This document shows, in pieces, positions 19,103 to 26,905 of a stretch of DNA of 64,000 nucleotides. Position 1 is the first letter of the stretch, and the number at the start of each line of letters is the position of its first letter. Below the pieces are notes generated by a model that did not search any database, was not told the DNA's origin, and saw only the letters and a list, made by a program, of their open reading frames with translations. This DNA is from an uncultured Chthonomonadaceae bacterium. GTDB taxonomy: Bacteria; Armatimonadota; Fimbriimonadia; Fimbriimonadales; Fimbriimonadaceae. The stretch lies in the NCBI GenBank assembly GCA_946479035.1, contig CAMLDW010000008.1, positions 11,015-75,014 on the forward strand. Reading direction: 5' to 3'. The translations under genes and the position numbers were made by a program.

Positions 19103-20043
19103 AGGATCAAGTGAGAAGGCGCGGTGTCGAGCTCGGCTTCGACCGCGTCGGCTTTTGCTCGGCTGACCCGCCAGAGTCGCACGGCGCCTACCTCGAATGG
19201 CTCCAGCGAGGGTTCCACGGCACGATGGGCTACATGCGCCGCCAGGCGGAGCTGAAGCGCGACGTGAGAAACCTGCTGCCCGGTGCAAGGTCCATAATCG
19301 CCGTCGCCGCCAACTACAACCAGCCCAACCCGGTCAAACCGGGAGCGCCGCACATCGCGCGATACGCCCTGGGACGCGACTACCACAAGGTCCTTCGCGC
19401 CCGCCTGAGGAAGCTAGGCGCGTTCCTTGAAACGCAAGCGCCCGGAGCGGAATGGCGCGTCTGCGTCGACTCCGCACCGGTCTTGGAACGCGAGTTGGCC
19501 CATCGCGCTGGGCTCGGCTGGTTCGGCAAGAACACCATGCTCATAGACTCTAAACGGGGCAGTTGGTTCGTGATCGGCCTGCTTTTGACGACCGTCGAAT
19601 TCGAGCCCGACGCGCCGGCGAACGGGGGCTGTGGCAAGTGCCGCAAGTGCATCGACGCGTGCCCCACCAGCGCCATCGTGCAGCTCGACGGCAGGTGGCA
19701 GGTCGACGCCAGGCGCTGCATCAGCTATCTTACGATCGAGCACAAAGGTGCCATCAACCCAGACCTAGCGGAGAAGATGGGGCCGTGGACGTTCGGGTGC
19801 GACATTTGCCAGGAGGTCTGCCCTTTCAACGAAGAGCGAACGAGCCAGCCGCACCGGGCTCAACGCACAACGATCGAGGACTTCTTGCAAAAGCGCGATT
19901 GGCCGGCGCTCAAGAAGCTCGCGAGTTTGGACAGGCAAGACTGGGAAGTCTTGACGCGCGGCTCGCCAGTGCGTCGGACGGGGCTGGATAGTCTCAGACG
20001 CAATGCGCACGTAGGCCTGACGAAACCGCGCGGCAAAACATAA
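19099..20043 (+). CDS. queG: Epoxyqueuosine reductase QueG
   Basis: 314 residues. QueG performs the last step of queuosine synthesis, reducing epoxyqueuosine in tRNA with a cobalamin and two 4Fe-4S clusters. The cluster ligands are CGKCRKCIDACPTSAI and FGCDICQEVCPFN. The catalytic and cobalamin region includes VCVDSAPVLERELAHRAGLG and WFGKNTMLID. The ATG at 19099 overlaps the rsmA stop (ATGA); an ATG 24 bases upstream is less likely. The C-terminal HEAT-like tail is short, as in compact QueG forms. Confidence 0.95.
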   Translation: MKDQVRRRGVELGFDRVGFCSADPPESHGAYLEWLQRGFHGTMGYMRRQAELKRDVRNLLPGARSIIAVAANYNQPNPVKPGAPHIARYALGRDYHKVLRARLRKLGAFLETQAPGAEWRVCVDSAPVLERELAHRAGLGWFGKNTMLIDSKRGSWFVIGLLLTTVEFEPDAPANGGCGKCRKCIDACPTSAIVQLDGRWQVDARRCISYLTIEHKGAINPDLAEKMGPWTFGCDICQEVCPFNEERTSQPHRAQRTTIEDFLQKRDWPALKKLASLDRQDWEVLTRGSPVRRTGLDSLRRNAHVGLTKPRGKT

Positions 20044-20067
20044 AAAGGCCGATCGGCACAAGCCGAT
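20042..20067 (-). terminator. Hairpin at the end of the thiolase gene
   Basis: ATCGGC at 20052-20057 and GCCGAT at 20062-20067 pair around a 4-base loop. Read on minus it is followed by CGGCC and TTTTT, which suits termination of the thiolase transcript. It overlaps the stop of queG on the other strand. Confidence 0.5.
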
Positions 20068-20110
20068 TCAGCCCTAACAATAGGTTCTTTCCACACCCTG
20101 GAGCAGTTGT

Positions 20111-21289
20111 TTACAGTGCTTCTACCAGAACTGCGGTCGCTTCGCCCCCACCGATGCATGGGGAGCAGACCGCGTACTTCCCGCCGCGCCGCCGTAGCTC
20201 GTGCAGGGCCGTAAGCACCAGGCGCGTGCCCGTCATTCCTATCGGGTGCCCGATCGAGACCGCGCCTCCGTTCACGTTCAGCTTTTCGTAGGGTATCCCG
20301 ACTTTCTGTGCGACGACCATCGCCACGACGGCGAACGCCTCGTTTACTTCGAACAGGTCGATGTCCTTGACAGTCAGCCCTGCCTTTGCGAGCAGCTTCT
20401 CTATCGCGAACGCGGGTGCCGTAGTGAACCACTGCGGCTCTTGTGCGTGGCTGGAGTAGCCGGCGATGCGACCGATCGGCTTCAGCCCGTTCGCCTTGGC
20501 ATAGCCCGCGCCACACAGCACCGTCGCTGCGCCCCCGTCGTTGATCGAGCTCGCGTTGCCCGCCGTGGTCACTCCGTCCTTGGCAAACGCCGGCCTCAGT
20601 TCGGCGAGCTTTTCCGGCTTGCCGCGCCCTGGCTCCTCGTCCAGCACCACCTTGACCGGATCGCCCTTGCGCTGGGGGATCTCCACGGGAACGACCTCCT
20701 CGCTGAATCGGCAAGCCTTCTGCGCGTCCATCGCCCGCTTGTAGCTCTCAGCGGCGAATTCGTCCAGGGCTTCGCGGGAAAACTTGAACTCAGCGGCCGT
20801 CTTGTCGCCGCAAGTACCCATGTGGCAGTCGTTGTAAGGGTCCCAGAGACCGTCGTGGATCATGCTGTCCACCAGCACGCCGTTCCCGAGCCGGTACCCC
20901 TCCCGCGCCTTGTCGAGAAGGTACGGCGCGTTGGTCATCGACTCCATGCCGCCCGCGACCATCACGTTCGCGTCGCCTAGCTTGATCGCCTGCGCCGCCA
21001 GCATGATCGTCTTCATCCCGGACCCGCAGACTTTGTTCACGGTCGTGCACGGCACCGAGTCCGGGATCCCCGCGCCCTTGCTCGCCTGCCGCGCCGGCGC
21101 CTGACCGATCCCCGCGCCGAGCACGTTGCCCATATAGACCTCGTCCACGTCCTTGTGCGCGACCCCCGCCCGTGCTAGCGCAGCGTCGATCGCGATGGCG
21201 CCGAGCTTCGGTGCAGAAAGAGAAGCGAGCGCGCCCTGGAACGACCCGACCGGCGTCCTGACTCCGGAAAGAACTACGACGTCTTCCAT
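20111..21289 (-). CDS. Acetyl-CoA C-acetyltransferase (thiolase)
   Basis: 392 residues. It joins or splits acetyl-CoA units (acetoacetyl-CoA). The acyl-carrying cysteine is C88 in TVNKVCGSGMKTIML, the histidine lies in GHPIGMTGTRLVLTAL, and the second cysteine is in SPCIGGGEATAVLVE. MEDVVVLSGVRTPVGSFQGA is a typical start, and GGAGGAAG sits 7 bases before the ATG at 21289. The frame is open upstream to 21364 but that part overlaps a hairpin. No beta-oxidation or PHB partner is adjacent, so whether it works in degradation or synthesis is not shown. Confidence 0.93.
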   Translation of the reverse strand: MEDVVVLSGVRTPVGSFQGALASLSAPKLGAIAIDAALARAGVAHKDVDEVYMGNVLGAGIGQAPARQASKGAGIPDSVPCTTVNKVCGSGMKTIMLAAQAIKLGDANVMVAGGMESMTNAPYLLDKAREGYRLGNGVLVDSMIHDGLWDPYNDCHMGTCGDKTAAEFKFSREALDEFAAESYKRAMDAQKACRFSEEVVPVEIPQRKGDPVKVVLDEEPGRGKPEKLAELRPAFAKDGVTTAGNASSINDGGAATVLCGAGYAKANGLKPIGRIAGYSSHAQEPQWFTTAPAFAIEKLLAKAGLTVKDIDLFEVNEAFAVVAMVVAQKVGIPYEKLNVNGGAVSIGHPIGMTGTRLVLTALHELRRRGGKYAVCSPCIGGGEATAVLVEAL

Positions 21290-21346
21290 AGCTTTGCTTC
21301 CTCCGAGCGTACCTGGGCGCCTTTGCGGGTTCAGGGACGCAAACGA

Positions 21347-21382
21347 AGAGCGACAACCTCGCAAACTCGAGGCTGTCGCTCT
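21347..21382 (-). terminator. Strong hairpin after the 21402-23354 gene
   Basis: AGAGCGACA (21347-21355) pairs with TGTCGCTCT (21374-21382), and CCTCG (21357-21361) with CGAGG (21368-21372), with one mismatch and a 6-base loop. It lies 19 bases past the stop of the secreted protein on minus and upstream of the thiolase start. Confidence 0.7.
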
Positions 21383-21401
21383 GGGCGCGCCGCAGCCGTC
21401 G

Positions 21402-23354
21402 CTAGGCGCTCGTCACGGTCCACTGAACCTGGTCGACCGAGGCGGTCCAACCGTTGTTGGATACCGGTCCCGTTTGGAACCAAGAGGCCTTGAACCGGAT
21501 CTTCTTGGTCCCGGGCTCTACGAAGTTCGCGATGTTCCCGCTCGCGCTCGCCGACTGGCTCGAATCGCTCGTCGTCGAACCCTGCTGCCCGAGCAGCACC
21601 CACTGGCTGGTCGCAAAGTTCCAAGCCTCGATCCTTTGTGAGAGGCCCGTCGTACTGACCTTGGCAATGAGCGAGAGATCGATGCCTGAGATCACGGACG
21701 ATGGCGCCGTCGTCTCGACGATGAGCTGGATCGGCGCCTCAGATATGTTCGGGACGATCCCCATCTGCCCAACAAGGTAGTTGCCGTCGTCGTTCGTCAG
21801 GCTTGCCAGGTTCCCGGAGACCAAGGTCCCGCGGAAGAAGCTGAACGCGTCGCTCGGCTGAACCACCGGCGCAGGCACGGTCCATGACCGGATGAACGTG
21901 TTCCAGCCGTTGTTTGCCGCGACGGTCATCGCGACCCCCCAGAACGTCACGTTGTCCGATGGGTCCACGTCCACGCTGAAATAGTCGCCCCAACGGCCCT
22001 GGCTGTAGTTGTTGCCAGCCGACGACTCCAACGTAACCGGAGCGCTCAGGCTTCCGAGCGGGTCGTTCGGCTTGCGGGCCGAGAGACTCATGTCCGCCGT
22101 GAGGCTCGTGCTGGAAGACGTGCAGATCAGCGAGATCTTGCCCGTCGCGTTCTTGTTGATCGCCGGATCGAACCGGCAGAGCGTCGTCGATTGGACTTCG
22201 CCCGACTGGATGAGGGTCACGGTCCCAGAGTTCGGCCAGTCGCCAGTGTTGATCTCGTACCAGCGCGAGCCGACGAAGTTCGTGCCCGCAATGTTGTGCG
22301 CCGTCACGAGCCGTCCGTCGCGCCACGCCGCGTTGAACACGCGCGCGTCGATTGTGTCCAGGGTCCGGCCGTTCGTGCTTTGCGCCGGGCCAGCTGGTCC
22401 GGAGTTGTTCGGCACCGCAACGTCGATGAACTGAAAGGCCGGTAGGGTCAGGATGTCCTTGATCGCGTACACGCGCATCGAGAAGCCGCTGATCCGCGAG
22501 ACGCCATAGGCGTAGTTCACGCCGAACCCGGACCCGATCTCGGCCATCTGGCAGCTCTGGCCGCTCCCGTCGCGCAAGGAGGTCGCCGTCACCGCGCCGC
22601 CGCTCAGCATGCTCGCGCTCGGCATCACGATGAACTCAACGCCCGCGAACCCGCTGCCGGAGAAGCGGAAAAGGTTCCCGCTCACCACGAAGGCGTCCTT
22701 GTTGTAGCCGAACCCCGGATAGTCCATCCAGTAGTCGTTGCCACCGACGTTCACTTTTGCCTCGATGCGGTAGCGGAACCAGGTCCCGTTCGGGTCGCTG
22801 TCGTCGCTCACCGCCACGAGGATCTTGCTCGTGTTTATGCCTCCTGGTGTGCCTTGCTCCAGGTAGACGATCACGAACCTCCCGTGGATGCGGTCGTAGA
22901 ACGTCTTGGGGTCGAACTGAAAACTTGATGCGCCGAGGCCGCTGAACATGGTCTGCGCCGAGGTCTGGAACTGCTTTGTCCCGTCTTTTAGGAAGAACGC
23001 GATTTGCGCGTTGATGACCTGCACGATGTGGTTCGGGCCCACCGAGATGTCCGGGTCCGCTGGCGTCCATCCAGCGGGATCCATGCCAGGGAACTCGGAA
23101 CCGACAAAGGCGCGCTCCTCGTCGAACACCTTGCCCGCACGCAGGTTGTTCGGCCGGCCGGAATTGCCGGGAAGCGGCGATTCGTGGCTGATCGTAAACG
23201 GGTGCTGGCCGAAGGTCGGCGAGACCTGCGGAAAGAAAGCGCGGGTGTTTACCGGGCTCGACAGATACGTGCGCTGGACCGGCTGTTGGCGCTGGCCGAG
23301 CGCGAGAGTGCAGACAAAAAGGGTTGTGAACAATGGGATCAGGCGCAGCTTCAT
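21402..23354 (-). CDS. Large secreted protein, paralogue of the 23528-25423 gene
   Basis: 650 residues with a signal peptide (MKLRLIPLFTTLFVCTLALG). The sequence reads as an exported beta-propeller followed by a C-terminal beta domain. Landmarks shared with the neighbour are PDISVGPNHIVQVINAQIAF, VAVSDDSDPNGTWFRYRI, YWMDYPGFGYN, RWGDYFSVDVDP, FFRGTLVSGNLASLTNDDG and the closing QVQWTV. The Asp-rich loops may bind calcium. No catalytic residues are recognised. GGAGA lies about 7 bases before the ATG, and a -10-like GATACAT is further up. The pair look like an old tandem duplication. Confidence 0.75.
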   Translation of the reverse strand: MKLRLIPLFTTLFVCTLALGQRQQPVQRTYLSSPVNTRAFFPQVSPTFGQHPFTISHESPLPGNSGRPNNLRAGKVFDEERAFVGSEFPGMDPAGWTPADPDISVGPNHIVQVINAQIAFFLKDGTKQFQTSAQTMFSGLGASSFQFDPKTFYDRIHGRFVIVYLEQGTPGGINTSKILVAVSDDSDPNGTWFRYRIEAKVNVGGNDYWMDYPGFGYNKDAFVVSGNLFRFSGSGFAGVEFIVMPSASMLSGGAVTATSLRDGSGQSCQMAEIGSGFGVNYAYGVSRISGFSMRVYAIKDILTLPAFQFIDVAVPNNSGPAGPAQSTNGRTLDTIDARVFNAAWRDGRLVTAHNIAGTNFVGSRWYEINTGDWPNSGTVTLIQSGEVQSTTLCRFDPAINKNATGKISLICTSSSTSLTADMSLSARKPNDPLGSLSAPVTLESSAGNNYSQGRWGDYFSVDVDPSDNVTFWGVAMTVAANNGWNTFIRSWTVPAPVVQPSDAFSFFRGTLVSGNLASLTNDDGNYLVGQMGIVPNISEAPIQLIVETTAPSSVISGIDLSLIAKVSTTGLSQRIEAWNFATSQWVLLGQQGSTTSDSSQSASASGNIANFVEPGTKKIRFKASWFQTGPVSNNGWTASVDQVQWTVTSA

Positions 23355-23527
23355 TCTTTTCTCCGTGGGTAAGGGACGTTACAGCTACGAATGTATCACA
23401 TTCCGGCGTCGGATTTGAACCCACTTGGCCCACTTGTTCAGGGACTTTTCCGACTCCCGGCAATCGTGCCTGGAAGTGGCTCGATGGACGGTGCGAATGG
23501 TTGTCCGTGACTAATCACCGCTCGTTC

Positions 23528-25423
23528 CTATCGAACTCGCACCCGCCACTGCACTTTGTCTACCGCGACCCTCCACGCGTTGTTCAACACGATGCCTGAC
23601 TGGAACCACTGCACCCGAGCGCGCACGGCCCCCGTCCCGGACTGGACATAGGCCGATCCCGTCCCGGGGGCCGACGCGCTCTGAAGAGAGTCCGAAAGCG
23701 TCGCTCCGACCGTCCCCACCGTGTCGTACATCCCCGTTCCCCAATTGAAGAGCTGCGCGCGCTGCGAGAGACCGGGCGTGCTCGCATTTGCAATCACATC
23801 CAGGCCGACGCCTAGAACCTGGCCAGAAGGAGCGAAGGCGTCGACAACGATCTGGATCGGCGGCTCGCTCGCGTTTAGGACCAGGCCCTTGCTCAAGACC
23901 AAGTAGTCCCCGTCGTCAGCAAGAAGGCTGCCCAAGTCGCCAGAAACCAGCGACCCGCGGAACAGTGAGTAGGAAGCAGGGGCGACCGGCCAGGTCTTGC
24001 TGACGTTCCAGCTCAAGACGCGCGTGTCCCACCGCCCGTCAGCCCTGACGACCATCGCCGTCCCCCAGAACGTCTCGCCGTCTACCGGGTCCACCCCCGC
24101 GCCGATGTAACCGCCCCACCGCGTGTCGAGATAGGGCGTACCGCCGGCGCTCGTGGCAACGAAGGGAGCAGACATGAACGTCACCGCGTCGCTCGCGATG
24201 CGCCCCGCAGTCAGAGCGTCCGACGTCACCTGTGCGCTGCTCCCGGTGAAGAGAAGGGCCGCGTCTGTGAACCTGTTCACGGCCAGGGCCGGCAAAAAGT
24301 AAAACTCGCTCGAACTTAAGACGAGCCCGGACAACACACTGGGCGCACTGCCGGAGCCGAAGTTCTCCGTCGCGAACGCGCTCCACCTGACTCCGCATTG
24401 CGGTCCCGGCGTGCCGGCGTTGACGGCCATGAACAGCCGGTCGTTGCGCCACGCGACCGCGACCACCGCGCCGCCGTTGGTCTCGAGCGAACCACCGTCC
24501 GTGCTGGGAGCAGTGTTGGGCGGTACTGGCGTCGTTATGGTCCCTTGGTCGTGGAACACCACGACCGTGCTCGCCTCCCCCGCGTGCTCCACGCCGTAGA
24601 TCCGAGCGAATGTAGACGAGAGTTGCGTCGCGCCGAACACGAACGCGCTCGTGCCCGGGCAATCCGTTGCCTGGGCGTAATTGACGACAGAGTCCAAGAA
24701 ACCAAACACAGTCACCGCCGAGCCGGTCAGCAAAGGCGCCTTTGAAGCGACAAAGAAAGCGCTGCCGCCGGGTGCGCCCGTGCCGACCTTGAAATACGTT
24801 CCTGTGACCACGACCCCCATGTCGTTGTAGCCGAGCCCTGGGCGCTCCATCCAGTAAGCCACGTTGCCGGACGTGCGCCACGTGTCGATGCGGTATTCGG
24901 ACCAGGACCCTGCGGGGTCAGAGTCGTCCGAGACCGCGAGAAGCACGTCGCTTATCTGCGAACTTGCGTCGTGCTCGCTGAAGATCAAGAAGAACCGCTG
25001 CGTGGCCGGGTCGAACGAAGCGCGGGGCTGGTCGGGGCTCGCCGTCTGAGAAAGCCCGGGGAAAAAGCCTGCCGAGCTGGCGAGGAAGGTCTGAGTGCCG
25101 TCGCGGTCGAAGAACGCGATTTGGCCGTTCACAGCCTGCACGACGTCATCTGGCCCGATGGCAAGGTCGCAGTTTGCGGGGAACTGCCCCGAACAACCCA
25201 GGCCGGCGAACCCGAAAGTCGAGCCATTGGGACCGAAGCCGCCGTGCTGCGCCCGCGACCACCCCTGTACGAGCGGCTGGGGCACAAGCGCTGTGTTGAA
25301 CGTCCGCGAGGTCACGAAACCGCGCACAAAAGGATGAAGCGCGCCGGAGCGCGGGCCGCGCCCTTGGGCACCCGCAAGCCCGGTCGCCATTGCCAGCGCC
25401 GCCGCGATCCCAGCCCAACGCAT
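23528..25423 (-). CDS. Large secreted protein, paralogue of the 21402-23354 gene
   Basis: 631 residues from the ATG at 25423 (a TTG at 25432 is also in frame). Signal peptide MRWAGIAAALAMATGLAGAQ. It shares the same blocks as the downstream paralogue in the same order: LAIGPDDVVQAVNGQIAFF, LAVSDDSDPAGSWSEYRI, YWMERPGLGYN, RWGGYIGAGVDP, LFRGSLVSGDLGSLLADDGD and the ending DKVQWRVRVR. Overall identity is low, so the duplication is old. It has extra cysteines (GLGCSGQFPANCDLAIG, TDCPGTSAF, PQCGVRW) that could form disulfides, which the paralogue largely lacks. The function is unknown. Confidence 0.72.
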   Translation of the reverse strand: MRWAGIAAALAMATGLAGAQGRGPRSGALHPFVRGFVTSRTFNTALVPQPLVQGWSRAQHGGFGPNGSTFGFAGLGCSGQFPANCDLAIGPDDVVQAVNGQIAFFDRDGTQTFLASSAGFFPGLSQTASPDQPRASFDPATQRFFLIFSEHDASSQISDVLLAVSDDSDPAGSWSEYRIDTWRTSGNVAYWMERPGLGYNDMGVVVTGTYFKVGTGAPGGSAFFVASKAPLLTGSAVTVFGFLDSVVNYAQATDCPGTSAFVFGATQLSSTFARIYGVEHAGEASTVVVFHDQGTITTPVPPNTAPSTDGGSLETNGGAVVAVAWRNDRLFMAVNAGTPGPQCGVRWSAFATENFGSGSAPSVLSGLVLSSSEFYFLPALAVNRFTDAALLFTGSSAQVTSDALTAGRIASDAVTFMSAPFVATSAGGTPYLDTRWGGYIGAGVDPVDGETFWGTAMVVRADGRWDTRVLSWNVSKTWPVAPASYSLFRGSLVSGDLGSLLADDGDYLVLSKGLVLNASEPPIQIVVDAFAPSGQVLGVGLDVIANASTPGLSQRAQLFNWGTGMYDTVGTVGATLSDSLQSASAPGTGSAYVQSGTGAVRARVQWFQSGIVLNNAWRVAVDKVQWRVRVR

Positions 25424-25798
25424 CGGTTCCAACCCACCACCCGCTAGGGCGGAGCACTGATCTTACATTCTCATTCGGCCCGTGTAAACCCCTCTTTGTG
25501 CATAGGTTTCCAGTTCGCGCGTCGCACAGTGCGCCTAGACCTGCTGAAGCCGTGACAAAGCGGCCCCGGTCCGCTGATCCCTTGATCTCAGCCTGTCCGG
25601 GCCTACACCCCCAGGTTTTGGGCCGCCGACAAGCCTGGTTCGTGCCAGGCGAGTTACTCTTGAAGGAGCCGTCCTGGTAGGAATACCAGAATTCTCCCAA
25701 GCGACGGAAAGTCGAGGCTTTTTGGAGCCGGAATGCTGCATGATTGGGGGTGATCAATTGTAGTGCGGTGACATGCGAACACCGCTTTTGGAGGAACT
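25424..25798. other. Intergenic region with small hairpins
   Basis: No convincing gene in 375 bases. It contains several short stems, for example GCCTGG/CCAGGC near 25644-25661 and CTGGT/ACCAG near 25674-25688. I compared it by eye with common riboswitch cores and saw no match. It must hold the divergent promoters of the secreted protein and the PEP-CTERM gene. Confidence 0.5.
25765..25789 (+). promoter_or_regulatory. Hairpin with T run just ahead of the PEP-CTERM ribosome site
   Basis: GCGGTG (25765-25770) and CACCGC (25780-25785) form a 6-bp stem, followed at once by TTTT and then GGAGGAA, the ribosome site of the 25799 gene. It resembles an intrinsic terminator or a translation-control hairpin in the leader. 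Confidence 0.45.
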
Positions 25799-26419
25799 TT
25801 GAGGAAATACATCTTTGTACCGATGGCGCTGGCGGCGACGAGCCTTGCCTTTGGCCAGAACTTTAACGGGGGCGCCGGAGTCATCCCTGACAACAATACG
25901 GCAGGCGTGACCGTTCCGATCGTGGTCTCAGGGCTAGGCGCCGGCTCGGTGCTGCAAAAACTGTCGTTCACGGGCCTGAGCCACACTTGGGTTGGCGACC
26001 TTCGGTTTAAGTTGACCGATCCGTCGGCAAACACGATAGACATCTTCTATCGTCCCGGTTGGATTGGTAGCGGTTTCGGCCTGAGCAGCGACCTCTCTCC
26101 CAACAACAGCTATGCCTGGGTGAGGACTGGCGGCACGAACTTCTGGACCGCAGCGGCTGCCACGCCGATCCCGTCCGGCCTCTACGCGCCGAGCAGCCAG
26201 AACGGCACCGGCACACAGACGTCGACGTCCTTCACGTCCTTCGTTGGAGGAGCAGCCGCGAACGGAACTTGGAACGTGTTCGCCGTGGACGCCGCAGGCG
26301 GCGACACTGGTGGCTGGGCGACAGTCACGCTCAACTTCGCTCCGGTCCCGGAGCCGGCCTCGATGGTCGCGCTCGGACTCGGGGTCGCGGCGCTTCTCAG
26401 GAAGCGGCGCAAGAAATAA
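25799..26419 (+). CDS. PEP-CTERM sorted protein with P/Homo B-like domain
   Basis: 206 residues. The start is a TTG preceded by GGAGG at 4-5 bases. Signal peptide MRKYIFVPMALAATSLAFGQ. The middle (LQKLSFTGLSHTWVGDLRFK, later ANGTWNVFAVDAAGGDTGGW) is the jelly-roll P/Homo B domain found beside subtilases and in surface proteins. The end VPEPASMVALGLGVAALLRK plus RRKK is a PEP-CTERM signal: the PEP motif, a helix and a basic cluster. By family knowledge this is handled by an exosortase, which is not in this window. A terminator follows. Confidence 0.88.
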   Translation: MRKYIFVPMALAATSLAFGQNFNGGAGVIPDNNTAGVTVPIVVSGLGAGSVLQKLSFTGLSHTWVGDLRFKLTDPSANTIDIFYRPGWIGSGFGLSSDLSPNNSYAWVRTGGTNFWTAAAATPIPSGLYAPSSQNGTGTQTSTSFTSFVGGAAANGTWNVFAVDAAGGDTGGWATVTLNFAPVPEPASMVALGLGVAALLRKRRKK

Positions 26420-26445
26420 GACCCCCGATTGGGTCCTCTCTCCCA

Positions 26446-26484
26446 CCCGCCCCAAGGCTCAGCCTCGGGGCGGGCTTGTTCTTT
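26446..26484 (+). terminator. Intrinsic terminator of the PEP-CTERM gene
   Basis: CCCGCCCC (26446-26453) pairs with GGGGCGGG (26467-26474), followed by CTTGTTCTTT. It begins 27 bases after the stop codon. Confidence 0.75.
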
Positions 26485-26533
26485 GCGGCGGGCAGCGTGG
26501 GACGAGCGTCAAACGGCTCCTCCGTGCCGAGGG

Positions 26534-26905
26534 CTACGGCAGAGGAGGGTCATGGAACCCCTCGTCTTGCGAGGCAGCGTCCCGCTGCCGGAGATACCAC
26601 GGTAGCCACAGCACAGACGCGCCAATGGAGCGCTTGTCGCCCTCCGCGAGCCCTTTCAGGCGCATTAGGTCGAGGTGGGCGGCTCGGCGCACTACGATGC
26701 CGAACCCAGCCCACACAAGACCCATCAAGAAGTCTTGTAGATTGTAGTAGTTGACCGACGGCTTCATCGCGAACCATGTCAAACCAAGGGCAATGAACCC
26801 GGCCCCTGCGACATAGAGCGACCATGCGCGCAAGAACTTTCTTCTGCGTTGCTGTGCAACGTGCAGAGCTCGCCGCGGATAAGGGGACATTCGCATGGGG
26901 GTCAT
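26534..26905 (-). CDS. Small membrane protein coupled to murJ
   Basis: About 123 residues from the ATG at 26905, which overlaps the murJ stop (ATGA); in-frame ATGs at 26896 and 26890 are alternatives. It has two hydrophobic segments (LYVAGAGFIALGLTWFAM and FLMGLVWAGFGIVVRR), a basic N terminus and a charged tail. I do not recognise the family. The overlap suggests it is translated with murJ, perhaps as an envelope partner. Confidence 0.6.
   Translation of the reverse strand: MTPMRMSPYPRRALHVAQQRRRKFLRAWSLYVAGAGFIALGLTWFAMKPSVNYYNLQDFLMGLVWAGFGIVVRRAAHLDLMRLKGLAEGDKRSIGASVLWLPWYLRQRDAASQDEGFHDPPLP

Noticed and set aside
23394..23480. tRNA-like T arm (GGGTTCAAATCC on minus) with a possible acceptor pairing.
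   Set aside because: The T stem has a mismatch, the 5' acceptor needs an inserted base, no D arm or anticodon stem forms, and no CCA is present. At most a decayed remnant.
25441..25798. Riboswitch in the long leader of the PEP-CTERM gene.
   Set aside because: No match by eye to c-di-GMP, c-di-AMP, cobalamin or glycine cores. A covariance-model search would be needed to decide.
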